Shown here: positions 16,580 to 25,582 of the stretch, piece by piece
Layout of the letters: the number at the start of each line of letters is the position of its first letter
Numbering within the stretch: the first letter of the stretch is position 1
Source: Streptomyces sp. TRM68367
Lineage (GTDB): Bacteria > Actinomycetota > Actinomycetes > Streptomycetales > Streptomycetaceae
Length of the DNA stretch: 60,948 nucleotides
Assembly (NCBI RefSeq): GCF_014495685.1
Contig: NZ_JACTVI010000049.1
Coordinates: 1,635 to 62,582, forward strand
Direction: 5' to 3'
Notes under the pieces: model-generated
What the model was told of the DNA's origin: nothing
Databases searched by the model: none
The model's input: the letters and a program-made list of their open reading frames with translations, nothing else
Position numbers and translations under genes: made by a program

Positions 16580-16662
16580 TCATCCGGTGGTGAATGTGAA
16601 GTCGTCCACGTCGTACAACGCGCCGGTGGTGGTGCGGTCGTTCACGTGCACGAGTGCCTCCA
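16580..16662 (-). pseudogene. 3' remnant of an unknown secreted protein gene
   Basis: Between the ThuA gene and the isomerase gene the minus strand encodes an in-frame tail LEALVHVNDRTTTGALYDVD followed by DFTFTTG and a stop at 16580-16582. It has no start codon or upstream domain. The composition (alternating Thr/Val, ending in an FTFTTG-like strand) looks like the last strands of a beta-sandwich module. I cannot assign a family, and chance coding is possible. Confidence 0.3.
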
Positions 16663-16734
16663 GAATGGGGCGGGTTGTACGGGCGGGTGCGTACGCCGGG
16701 ATGCGCCGTCATCCCGGAGAGTTCGCAGAGAGGC

Positions 16735-17733
<999 letters not shown>

Positions 17734-17746
17734 CCGTTCAGCCTCC

Positions 17747-19039
17747 TCAGGCCGCTATCGGCGTGTAGACGGAGTTCTTCTCGGCGCTCTCCTCCACCGC
17801 GGCGAGCACGCGCTGCACCTGCAGCCCGTCGGCGAAGGAGGGGTCGGGGCGGCGGCCCTCGGCGATGGCGTGGACCAGGTCGCGGGCCTGGTGGACGAAG
17901 GTGTGCTCGTAGCCGAGGCCGTGGCCGGGCGGCCACCAGGCGTCCAGGTAGGGGTGGTCGGGTTCGGTGACGAGGATGCGGCGGAAGCCGGCGTGCGTCC
18001 CGGGTTCCCGGCCGTCGTGGTACGACAGTTCGTTGAGCCGCTCCAGGTCGAAGGCGAGCGAGCCGTGCTCGCCGTTGAGTTCGATGCGCAGGGCGTTCTT
18101 GCGGCCGGTGGCGTACCGGGTGGCCTCGAAGGAGGCGAGGGCGCCGGAGGCGAAGCGGCCGGTGAACAGGGCGGCGTCGTCGACGGTGACCGTCCCGGTG
18201 CCGGCGGCGGACACCGCGGACAGGCCGCTCGTCGCCCCGCCGGGCAGCGGCCGCTGCCGTACGAAGGTCTCCGTCAGGGCGGACACCCCCGCGAGCCGCT
18301 CCCCCGCCAGGTGCTGGGCGAGGTCGACGATGTGCGCGCCGAGGTCGCCGAGCGAGCCGGCGCCGGCCTGTTCCCGGCGCAGCCGCCAGGTGAGCGGGAA
18401 CTCCGGGTCGACGAGCCAGTCCTGGAGGTACGTGACCCGCACGTGGCGCAGGGCGCCGAGGCGGCCCTCGGCGACCATGCGGCGGGCGAGCGCGGTGGCC
18501 GGCACCCGGCGGTAGTTGAAGCCGACCATCGTCAACTGGCCGCTCCTGTACGCCGTTTCGGCCGCCCGTGTCATGGACTCGGCCTCCTCGACGGTGTTCG
18601 CGAGGGGCTTCTCGCACAGGACGTGCTTGCCGGCGGCGAGCGCGGCCAGCGCGATCTCGGCGTGGCTGTCGCCGGGGGTGCAGATGTCGACGAGGTCGAT
18701 GTCGTCCCGTTCGACCAGGGCGTGCCAGCCGGTCTCGGCGGACGCCCAGCCGTGCCGGCCGGCCGCCGCGCGCACGGCGGCCCTGTCCCGGCCGCAGATC
18801 GCCGTGAGTTCGGGGTCCAGCGGCAGGTCGAAGACGCGGCCCGCGGTGCGCCAGCCCTGCGAGTGGGCGGCGCCCATGAAGGCGTAGCCGACCATGCCGA
18901 CGCGGAGCGACGGTTTCGCGGCCCCGGGCGCGGGTCCGGCGGGCGCGCCCTCGGCCCTGGTCCGGGCTCCGGCCGTGGCGGCGGACCCGGCAGCACCTGC
19001 CTTGGTCTCGGCCCCGTCGGACTGCTGCGGCTGTCCCAT
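17747..19039 (-). CDS. Gfo/Idh/MocA family NAD(P)-dependent oxidoreductase
   Basis: This 430-aa protein has an Ala/Gly-rich tail of about 44 residues before the Rossmann start LRVGMVGYAFMGAAHSQGW. The family Lys motif CEKPLANTVEEAE follows, then the C-terminal alpha/beta dehydrogenase domain with GSLGDLGAHIVDLAQHLAG, whose Asp and His are the usual catalytic pair. These enzymes oxidise sugars or cyclitols with NAD(P). I take the ATG at 19039; because of the unusual tail, a start nearer residue 44 cannot be excluded. It is 51 nt downstream of the sugar-binding-protein gene and 13 nt upstream of the isomerase gene, so it belongs to the transport operon. Confidence 0.85.
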   Translation of the reverse strand: MGQPQQSDGAETKAGAAGSAATAGARTRAEGAPAGPAPGAAKPSLRVGMVGYAFMGAAHSQGWRTAGRVFDLPLDPELTAICGRDRAAVRAAAGRHGWASAETGWHALVERDDIDLVDICTPGDSHAEIALAALAAGKHVLCEKPLANTVEEAESMTRAAETAYRSGQLTMVGFNYRRVPATALARRMVAEGRLGALRHVRVTYLQDWLVDPEFPLTWRLRREQAGAGSLGDLGAHIVDLAQHLAGERLAGVSALTETFVRQRPLPGGATSGLSAVSAAGTGTVTVDDAALFTGRFASGALASFEATRYATGRKNALRIELNGEHGSLAFDLERLNELSYHDGREPGTHAGFRRILVTEPDHPYLDAWWPPGHGLGYEHTFVHQARDLVHAIAEGRRPDPSFADGLQVQRVLAAVEESAEKNSVYTPIAA

Positions 19040-19090
19040 GGAGATGTCCTCCTCGTCGTCGTGGCGCGGTGGGAGTGCGGGCGCGAAGGG

Positions 19091-20143
19091 TTACTTGAAG
19101 CCGGTGGGCATGTACTGGTCGACGTTGGTCTTGTCGACGACGGCCGAGTAGAGCGTGATCGACGCCGGGATCTCGAACTCGGCCATGCCGCCGATGCCCT
19201 TGCCCTGGCCGAGGGCGCGGGCGAGGTCGATCGCGGAGGCGGCCATCGTCGGCGGATACAGGACGGTCGCCTTCAGGACGCCGTTGTCCTGCTTGATGGC
19301 CTGGAAGGCGGACAGGGCGCCCGCGCCGCCGACCATGAGGAAGTCGTCGCGTCCGGCCTGCTCGATGGCGCGCAGCGCGCCGACGCCCTGGTCGTCGTCG
19401 TGGTTCCACAGCGCGTCGAACGTGGGCTGGGCCTGGAGCAGCTGGGCCATCTTGGCCTGCCCGGACTCCACCGTGAACTCGGCGGCCTGGCGGGCCACCT
19501 TCTTGATGTCGCGATAGTTCTTCAGGGCGTCGTCGAAGCCCTGGGTGCGCTGCTTGGTCAGCTCCAGGTTGTCCAGCCCGGCCAGCTCGATGACCGTGGC
19601 GCCCGGCTTCCCCTTGAGCTTCTCGCCGATGTAGTGGCCGGCGTTGAGGCCCATGCCGTAGTTGTCGCCGCCGATCCAGCAGCGGTAGGCCTGCGGGGTG
19701 TTGAAGATCCGGTCGAGGTTGACGACCGGGATGCCCGCGCGCATCGCCTTCAGGCCGACCTGGGTGAGGGCCTTGCCGTCGGCGGGCAGCACCACCAGCA
19801 CGTCGACCTTCTTGTTGATCAGGGTCTCGATCTGGCCGATCTGCTGGGCTGTGTCGTTGGAACCCTCGGTGATCTCCAGGGTGACGTCGGAGTACTTCTT
19901 CGCGCGGCTCTTGGCGTTGTCGTTGATGGCGTTGAGCCAGCCGTGGTCGGCCTGCGGGCCGGCGAAGCCGATGGTGACCTTCTTGCCCGGCGTGTCGTCG
20001 GCGGCGGGCCGACTGTCGGCGGCCTCGTCGCTGTCGCTCGGCTCGTTGCTCGTGCAGCCTGCGAGGAGGGCACCGGCCCCGACGGCGGCGGTCCCGAAGA
20101 GCAGTCCTCTGCGACTCGTGAAGCGGCTCGTGCGGTGTGGCAT
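19091..20143 (-). CDS. sugar ABC transporter substrate-binding lipoprotein (RbsB-like)
   Basis: This 350-aa precursor has a twin-arginine-like N-terminus (TSRRGLLFG) and a clear lipobox LAGC at about residues 27-30, so it is exported and anchored outside the membrane. The mature part is a periplasmic-binding-protein-like fold of the ribose/galactose class: KVTIGFAGPQADHGWLNAI, VDVLVVLPADGKALTQVG, IPVVNLDRIF, then ATVIELAGLDN and ALWNHDDDQGVGALRAIE. It starts 17 nt after the permease stop. It captures a monosaccharide or polyol; the ligand cannot be read from sequence. Confidence 0.88.
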   Translation of the reverse strand: MPHRTSRFTSRRGLLFGTAAVGAGALLAGCTSNEPSDSDEAADSRPAADDTPGKKVTIGFAGPQADHGWLNAINDNAKSRAKKYSDVTLEITEGSNDTAQQIGQIETLINKKVDVLVVLPADGKALTQVGLKAMRAGIPVVNLDRIFNTPQAYRCWIGGDNYGMGLNAGHYIGEKLKGKPGATVIELAGLDNLELTKQRTQGFDDALKNYRDIKKVARQAAEFTVESGQAKMAQLLQAQPTFDALWNHDDDQGVGALRAIEQAGRDDFLMVGGAGALSAFQAIKQDNGVLKATVLYPPTMAASAIDLARALGQGKGIGGMAEFEIPASITLYSAVVDKTNVDQYMPTGFK

Positions 20144-20160
20144 GGCGGTGAACCCTTTCC

Positions 20161-21180
20161 TCAGGTCGTGCTTGCGGTACGGCGCTGGACCAGCACGGCG
20201 GCGACGATGATCGCGCCCTTGGCGATCTGCTGGACGTCGCTCTGCAGGTTGTTCAGGGCGAAGATGTTGGTGATCGTGGTGAAGATCAGGACGCCGAGAA
20301 CGGAGCCGGTGATGGTGCCGCGGCCCCCGCTGAGCAGGGTGCCGCCGATGATCGCGGCCGCGATGGCGTCGAGTTCGTAGAGGTTGCCGTTGGTGTTCTG
20401 GCCGGAGCCGGACAGGACGATCAGCAGGAAGGCGGCGATGCCGCAGCACAGCCCGGACAGCAGGTAGAGGTACAGCCGCTGGCGGCGGACGTCGATGCCG
20501 GCGAGCCGGGCGGCCTCCGCGTTGCCTCCGACGGCGACCGTGCGGCGCCCGAAGGTGGTGCGGTTGAGCACCAGCCAGCCGATGACGGTGACGACGGCGA
20601 AGACGAGCACCAGCGGCGGTATGCCGAGGACGTATGCGTCGCGTTCGCCCAGGTCCAGGACGCCGTCGACCGTGACGATCTGCGTCCGGCCGTCGGTGAT
20701 CTGCAGCGCCAGTCCGCGCGCCGAGGCCAGCATGGCGAGCGTGGCGATGAACGGGACCATCCCGCCGTACGCGATGAGCACTCCGTTCACCAGGCCGCAG
20801 CCCACCCCGACGAGGACCGCAGTGAGGAGGATGCCGCCGAAGCCGTACTCCTGGGTGGCGACCGTGGTCGCCCACACCGAGGCGAGGGCGACGATGGCGC
20901 CGACGGACAGGTCGATGCCGCCGGAGGTGATGACGAAGGTCATGCCGACGGTGACGACACCGATCACCGAGGCCTGAGTGAGGACCAGCTGGAGGTTGCG
21001 GGTGTCGAGGAACTCGTCAGGTCTGGTGACGCCGCCGATGACGACGAGGACGGCGAGCACCCCGAGGAGCGAGAGGGTGCGGACGTCGGCGCGCGCCAGG
21101 AGGGAGCGCCACGGGGGCGGTTGGCCCGCTTGTGCCACCTTGTCGGTGCCGTCCCGGGGCGGGGACACGTGCTGCGTCAT
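20161..21180 (-). CDS. sugar ABC transporter permease (RbsC-like)
   Basis: This 339-aa membrane protein has about 9-10 hydrophobic helices and the family signature FVITSGGIDLSVGAIVALAS, the hallmark of ribose-type ABC permeases (BPD_transp_2). Further matches are LAGIDVRRQRLYLYLLSGL and AAAIIGGTLLSGGRGTITGS. Its ATG at 21180 overlaps the stop of the ATPase gene by 4 bp (ATGA), so translation is coupled. It forms the membrane channel with the upstream ATPase and the downstream binding protein. Confidence 0.9.
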   Translation of the reverse strand: MTQHVSPPRDGTDKVAQAGQPPPWRSLLARADVRTLSLLGVLAVLVVIGGVTRPDEFLDTRNLQLVLTQASVIGVVTVGMTFVITSGGIDLSVGAIVALASVWATTVATQEYGFGGILLTAVLVGVGCGLVNGVLIAYGGMVPFIATLAMLASARGLALQITDGRTQIVTVDGVLDLGERDAYVLGIPPLVLVFAVVTVIGWLVLNRTTFGRRTVAVGGNAEAARLAGIDVRRQRLYLYLLSGLCCGIAAFLLIVLSGSGQNTNGNLYELDAIAAAIIGGTLLSGGRGTITGSVLGVLIFTTITNIFALNNLQSDVQQIAKGAIIVAAVLVQRRTASTT

Positions 21181-22694
21181 GTCGCCGGGCTTCCTTCCAT
21201 GACGAGGTCGAGGACGCAGTGTTCGTCGAGTTCGCGGGTGGGTGCCGTGTGGACGACGCGGCCCTCGCGCAGCACCAGCACCCGGTCGGCCAGCCCCAGG
21301 ACCTCGGGAATCTCGCTGGAGACCAGCAGCACGGCGAGGCCTTCGTCGGCCAGTCGGCGCACGACCGCGTACAGTTCGGCGCGGGCGCCGACGTCGACGC
21401 CGCGGGTGGGTTCGTCGAGCAGCAGCACCCGGCAGCCGCGCAGCAGCCAGCGGGCGAGGACCGCCTTCTGCTGGTTGCCGCCGGACAGGGTGCGCACCGG
21501 CACGGACGGGTTGTCGGGCCGCAGCGACAGCTCGCGCGTCGCGGACCGCGCGGCGCCCAGTTCGGCGCCCCGGTCGATCCAGCCGCCGCGCGAGAAGCGG
21601 GACATGGACGACACGGACACATTGCGGGTGACGGACTCCAGCATCAGCAGGGCCTGGGCCTTGCGTTCCTCGGGGGCGAGCCCGAGTCCGGCGCGGACCG
21701 CCGCGCGCACGCTGCCGGGCTTCAAGGGCCGCCCGTCCACCAGCACCTGACCTGACGTCGGCTGCCGTGCGCCGTACACCGTCTCCAGGATCTCGGACCG
21801 GCCCGAGCCGACGAGCCCCGCGAGGCCGACGATCTCGCCGGGCCGCACCTGAAGGTCGAGCGGCGCGAACTCGCCCTCGCGGGCCAGCCCGCGCACGTTC
21901 AGGACCGGCTCGCCGCCGGGCGCCGCCGCGGGCCGGTCGGGAAAGACGTACTCGACGTTGCGTCCCGTCATCAGCGCGACCACCTCGCGGGTCGGCGTCG
22001 TCTTCGCCGGCAGCCCGCCCGCGACGGCCCGGCCGTCCTTCAGCACCGTCACCCGGTCGCCGATGCGGCGGATCTCCTCCAGGCGGTGCGAGATGTAGAC
22101 GACGGCGACCCCGTCGGCGGTGAGGTCGCCGACGATGCGGAACAGGTTGTCGACCTCGTCCGGGTCGAGGGCGGCGGACGGCTCGTCCATCACGATGAGC
22201 CGTACGTCGTGGGACAGCGCCCGCGCCATCGACACGATCTGCCGCTGCGCCGCCGACAACTCTCCGACCAGGCGGCCCGGGTCGATCTCCGGGTGGCCAA
22301 GTCGGCTGAGCAGCTGGGCCGTTGACGCCTTGGCCGCCTTTCCGCGGACGACGAAGCCGGCGGTGGTCGGCTCGTGGCCGAGGTGGACGTTCTCAGCCAC
22401 CGACAGGTGTTCCACCAGGTCGAGTTCCTGGTAGATGGTGGCGATGCCGAGGCGCATGGCGGCGATCGGCGAGCGGAGCGTGACCGCCTCGCCTCGCCAC
22501 CGAATCGTGCCGTCGTCGGGCTGGTGGGCGCCGGCCAGGACCTTGATGAGGGTGGACTTCCCCGCGCCGTTCTGGCCGAGCAGGCAGTGCACCTCGCCGG
22601 CCTGGACGTCGAGGTCGACGCCGTCTAGGGCCCTGACGCCGGGGAACGACTTGGTGATGCGGTACATGCTGAGCAGCGGTGGTTCTGATGCCAT
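21177..22694 (-). CDS. sugar ABC transporter ATPase, two-cassette (RbsA-like)
   Basis: This 505-aa protein contains two ABC ATPase domains. The first has Walker A GQNGAGKSTLIK, signature LSAAQRQ and Walker B LIVMDEPSAALD; the second has the degenerate P-loop GLVGSGRSE, signature LSGGNQQK and VLLLDEPTRG. This is the standard layout for ribose/xylose-type importers. The start at 22694 (MASEPPLL) is chosen because similarity begins there. It is the first transporter gene, 138 bp downstream of the ROK regulator gene on the same strand, and probably has its own promoter in that gap. Confidence 0.92.
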   Translation of the reverse strand: MASEPPLLSMYRITKSFPGVRALDGVDLDVQAGEVHCLLGQNGAGKSTLIKVLAGAHQPDDGTIRWRGEAVTLRSPIAAMRLGIATIYQELDLVEHLSVAENVHLGHEPTTAGFVVRGKAAKASTAQLLSRLGHPEIDPGRLVGELSAAQRQIVSMARALSHDVRLIVMDEPSAALDPDEVDNLFRIVGDLTADGVAVVYISHRLEEIRRIGDRVTVLKDGRAVAGGLPAKTTPTREVVALMTGRNVEYVFPDRPAAAPGGEPVLNVRGLAREGEFAPLDLQVRPGEIVGLAGLVGSGRSEILETVYGARQPTSGQVLVDGRPLKPGSVRAAVRAGLGLAPEERKAQALLMLESVTRNVSVSSMSRFSRGGWIDRGAELGAARSATRELSLRPDNPSVPVRTLSGGNQQKAVLARWLLRGCRVLLLDEPTRGVDVGARAELYAVVRRLADEGLAVLLVSSEIPEVLGLADRVLVLREGRVVHTAPTRELDEHCVLDLVMEGSPAT

Positions 22695-22832
22695 GCGGAT
22701 TCCCCTCGGCGGGCGTGCGGGCCGGGTCAGGGCGGGCCCCTGGCGGGGCGGGTGTTTTCGGGCAGGGCGAAGCGAAGCGGAGCAGGGCACTGTGTATTGC
22801 GTGGTACTGGTGCGACGTACTGAAGCGCGTGC

Positions 22833-24023
22833 CTACGCGGGTGAGAACAGGTGGTCGCTGATGAGCCGGGCCGCGCCGATCACTCCGGCGGTGGGGCCCA
22901 GATCCCCCAGCACGATGGGCAGGTTGCCGGTCGCCAGCGGCAGCGACTGGCGGTAGACCTGGGTGCGGATCGCGGCGAGCAGGGTGTGGCCGAGGCCGGT
23001 CACCCCGCCGCCGATCACCACCAGGCCCGGGTTGAAGAAGCTGACCAGCCCGGCGATGACCTGGCCGGTGCGGTTGCCGCCCGCACGGATCAGGTCGAGG
23101 GCGGTGGCGTCGCCCGCGGCGGCCGCGGCGGCGACGTCGACGGCGGTGAGGCCGCCGCCCGTCTCCAGCCGGGAGCCGAGTTCCGCCGACAGCCCCTGCT
23201 GGGCGGCCTCCGTGGCGTCACGGGCGAGGGCCGCCCCGCTGAAGTGGGCTTCCAGGCAGCCCCGGTTGCCGCAGGCGCACGGCCGCCCGTCGGGCACGGC
23301 CTGGATGTGCCCGATGTCGCCGGCGCTGCCCGTCGTACCGCGGTAGACCTCACCGCCGACGACGATGCCGCAGCCGATGCCGGTGCCGATCTTGACGCAG
23401 AGGAAGTCGGCGACGGTGCGGGCGACGCCCGCGTGCTGCTCCCCCATCGCCATCAGGTTCACGTCGTTGTCGACCATGACCGGGCAGCCGAGTTCCTGGC
23501 TGAGCGCCTCCCGCACGGGGAAGCCGTCCCAGCCCGGCATGATCGGCGGGGCCACAGGGACGCCCTCGGGGAAGCGGACCGGCCCGGGGACGCCGATACC
23601 GGCGCCGTCGAAGCCCTCCGCGAGCCCGGAGGCCTTCAGCTTCGCGGCCATGGACAGGACCTGCTCGAAGACCGCGACCGGGCCCTCGCGCACGTCCATG
23701 GGCTGGTTGATGTGTCCGAGGATCTCCAGTTCGGCGTTGGTGACGGCGACGTCGACCGACGTCGCGCCGATGTCGACGCCGAGGAAGCGGAGATTCGGGG
23801 CGAGCCGGATGTTGTGGGAGCGGCGGCCGCCGCGCGAGGCGGCGAGTCCGTCGGCCACCACCAGCCCGGTCTCCAGCAGCCGGTCCACCTCCACGGCCAG
23901 CTTCGACCGGGACAGGTCGACCTGGTCGCCCAGCTGGGCGCGGGAGTTGGGGCCGCCGTCGCGCAACAGCGTGAGCAGCCTGGCCTGGTGGGCGTTCGCG
24001 GGGCGTGCCGTCATGCGTCTCAC
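22833..24023 (-). CDS. ROK-family transcriptional repressor
   Basis: This 396-aa protein has an N-terminal winged helix-turn-helix (ARLLTLLRDGGPNSRAQLGD, then LSRSKLAVEVDRLLETGLV) joined to a ROK sugar-kinase-like domain. That domain contains FLGVDIGATSVDVAV, the E-x-G-H-x substrate motif as GSAGDIGHIQ, and the zinc motif CACGNRGCLEAH. The D-G-x-T/G-x-T kinase site is kept only in part, as is usual for repressors. It most likely senses the sugar imported by the adjacent ABC system and represses that operon. GTG 24023 has GGGGAGGGG upstream; ATG 24014 is the alternative. It diverges from the hotdog thioesterase gene. Confidence 0.88.
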   Translation of the reverse strand: MRRMTARPANAHQARLLTLLRDGGPNSRAQLGDQVDLSRSKLAVEVDRLLETGLVVADGLAASRGGRRSHNIRLAPNLRFLGVDIGATSVDVAVTNAELEILGHINQPMDVREGPVAVFEQVLSMAAKLKASGLAEGFDGAGIGVPGPVRFPEGVPVAPPIMPGWDGFPVREALSQELGCPVMVDNDVNLMAMGEQHAGVARTVADFLCVKIGTGIGCGIVVGGEVYRGTTGSAGDIGHIQAVPDGRPCACGNRGCLEAHFSGAALARDATEAAQQGLSAELGSRLETGGGLTAVDVAAAAAAGDATALDLIRAGGNRTGQVIAGLVSFFNPGLVVIGGGVTGLGHTLLAAIRTQVYRQSLPLATGNLPIVLGDLGPTAGVIGAARLISDHLFSPA

Positions 24024-24119
24024 GAGCCCCTCCCCGCCTCAATCGGCCTCTGCGCGCCGGTTTCCGGTCACTTGCGTGGCTTGCTTTCGGAGGGAACGTA
24101 GCAGCGGTTGCCGGGAGTG

Positions 24120-24156
24120 GGAAGAAGTCATGCAAGAATTGCCCATAACTTTTTCC
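24120..24156. promoter_or_regulatory. possible ROK operator (AT-rich inverted repeat)
   Basis: GGAAGAAGT (24120-24128) and ACTTTTTCC (24148-24156) form an inverted repeat with one mismatch and a 19-nt spacer in the 248-bp divergent region between the ROK gene and the thioesterase gene. The patch is clearly less GC-rich than its surroundings. Autoregulation by the ROK protein is a guess from position. No equivalent was found in the 138-bp gap before the ATPase gene. Confidence 0.3.
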
Positions 24157-24271
24157 ACTCACAGGACAAAGATCCGGGCGCCTGCCTTACCTCCCGGGTA
24201 ATCGACCGGACCGGGGACCGAGGGCAAGGTGATGGTCGCCCGTGTCACCGCACCGAGAGGCAGGCCGTCAT

Positions 24272-24688
24272 ATGACCGCCACCCCCGACATCCCCGGCCC
24301 CGAGGCCCTGCTGGCCGCCGTCCCCTTCGCCGGAGAACTGGGCATCGGCCTGGAGGAGGCCGGCGCGGCACGCGTCAGGGCGGTGCTGTCCTGGGCTCCC
24401 GAGCTGTGCACGGCGGGCGGCGTGCTGCACGGCGGGGTCCTGATGACGCTCGCTGACACGGCCGGTGCGGTGTGCGCCTTCCTCAACCTGCCGCCGGGCG
24501 CGAGCCCGTCGACGGTCGAGACGAAGACCAACTTCTTCCGCGCCGTGCCCTCCGGTGCCGTCCACGCCGAGGCACGGCCCCTGCACGTGGGCCGATCCTT
24601 CGTCGCGGTGCGGACGGACCTGTACGACGACTCCGGCGACATGGTGGGAGTGACCACGCAGACGCAGGCGGTACTGGCCGCACGTTGA
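24272..24688 (+). CDS. hotdog-fold thioesterase, PaaI family
   Basis: This 138-aa protein is a single hotdog domain with the PaaI/YdiI-type motif CTAGGVLHGGVLMTLADTAG, where HGG and the helix-start Asp shape the thioester site. SPSTVETKTNFFRAV and GRSFVAVRTDLYDDSGDMV follow. Family members hydrolyse aromatic or short acyl-CoA thioesters. The ATG at 24272 lies 18-24 nt after CCGAGAGG; other starts upstream lack similarity. It faces the GntR gene, with a shared terminator between them. A role in clearing dead-end CoA thioesters from the nearby pathway is possible but not shown. Confidence 0.82.
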   Translation: MTATPDIPGPEALLAAVPFAGELGIGLEEAGAARVRAVLSWAPELCTAGGVLHGGVLMTLADTAGAVCAFLNLPPGASPSTVETKTNFFRAVPSGAVHAEARPLHVGRSFVAVRTDLYDDSGDMVGVTTQTQAVLAAR

Positions 24689-24735
24689 GCGGCCCAGCGG
24701 AACCTGCCGGGTGAGCGGCCCCGCGCAACGGTCGA

Positions 24736-24762
24736 GGCCCGGAGTCATGAGCGCTCCGGGCC
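24736..24762. terminator. bidirectional terminator hairpin
   Basis: GGCCCGGAG (24736-24744) and CTCCGGGCC (24754-24762) pair perfectly around a 9-nt loop between the convergent thioesterase and GntR genes. Confidence 0.65.
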
Positions 24763-24769
24763 CGCAGGC

Positions 24770-25447
24770 CTACGACCGCGAACGCGCGTGGTAGGAGCGC
24801 CGCGTGTGCTCCGTGTGCTCGCGCATGAGCTGGGTCGCCCGCCCCTCGTCGCGGTTCGTGATCGCGGCGATGAGCTCCCGGTGCTCGATCCACGACTGCT
24901 GCCCGCGCTGCCGGGCCACCGGCGTGTAGTACCAGCGCACGCGCCGGTCGACCTGCCCCGCGAGTTCGGCGAGGACCGCGTTGCCGGCGAGCTCCATGAC
25001 CTTGGCGTGGAAGCGGGCGTTCAGCGCGACGGCGCCGTCCACGTCGTCGGCGTCCACCGCGCGCTCGCCCTCGGCGCACAGCTCTTGCAGGACCTTGACG
25101 CCCTCGGCGTTCGCATGGGCGGCCGCGAGCCGGGCCGCCTCCGCCTCCAGCAGCGTACGGACCGTGAGGAGCTGGTCGGCCTCCTCCTCCGTCGGCTCGT
25201 GCACGAACGCGCCCTGGGCGGGCCGCAGATCGACCCAGCCCTCGGTGTTCAGCCGCTGCAACGCCTCGCGCACCGGCTGCCGGGACACGCCGAGGTACCC
25301 GGCGAGTTCGCTCTCGACGAGGTGCTGGCCGGGCTGGAGGGCGCGCGTGGTGATGAGTTCGAGCAGCGCCTCGTAGACGCGGTCACGGAGCGGGCCGGGA
25401 CGTTCGAGCTTGGGCACCGCACCCTGCGGCAGTCCTGTCGACAACAT
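24770..25447 (-). CDS. GntR-family (FadR/FCD subfamily) transcriptional regulator
   Basis: This 225-aa protein has an N-terminal winged helix (about residues 15-80: LRDRVYEALLELITTRALQP, ESELAGYLGVSRQPVREALQ, then LNTEGWVDLRPAQGAFV). An all-helical FCD effector domain follows, with the metal-ligand pattern around FHAKVMELAGN and WIEHRELIAAI. FCD regulators usually repress catabolic genes and release DNA when an organic acid binds. The ATG at 25447 is supported by GGAGGGACC. Its own promoter region carries the same GTAGAC motif as two other promoters in this region, so autoregulation and control of the oxalate/formate genes are likely. It is the last gene of the transporter/KAS III run. Confidence 0.88.
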   Translation of the reverse strand: MLSTGLPQGAVPKLERPGPLRDRVYEALLELITTRALQPGQHLVESELAGYLGVSRQPVREALQRLNTEGWVDLRPAQGAFVHEPTEEEADQLLTVRTLLEAEAARLAAAHANAEGVKVLQELCAEGERAVDADDVDGAVALNARFHAKVMELAGNAVLAELAGQVDRRVRWYYTPVARQRGQQSWIEHRELIAAITNRDEGRATQLMREHTEHTRRSYHARSRS

Positions 25448-25499
25448 CGGTCCCTCCTGGGCAGGTCCGTGCGCAGCAGCTTGTGAAATGCCAGTATCG

Positions 25500-25524
25500 A
25501 TTGTCTTTCGTCTACAGTCTACGG
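25500..25524 (-). promoter_or_regulatory. candidate GntR operator upstream of the GntR gene
   Basis: On the minus strand this reads CCGTAGACTGTAGACGAAAG followed by ACAAT. It has two overlapping GTAGAC cores, one within ACTGTAGAC as at 28.25 kb and one within CCGTAGAC as at 7.55 kb. It ends about 50 nt upstream of the GntR start codon, a position suited to autorepression. Confidence 0.6.
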
Positions 25525-25582
25525 TGCACAAACGCCAGGGAAACGGGGAGTTGGACTCGTCACACTCGGTCGTACGGGCAGG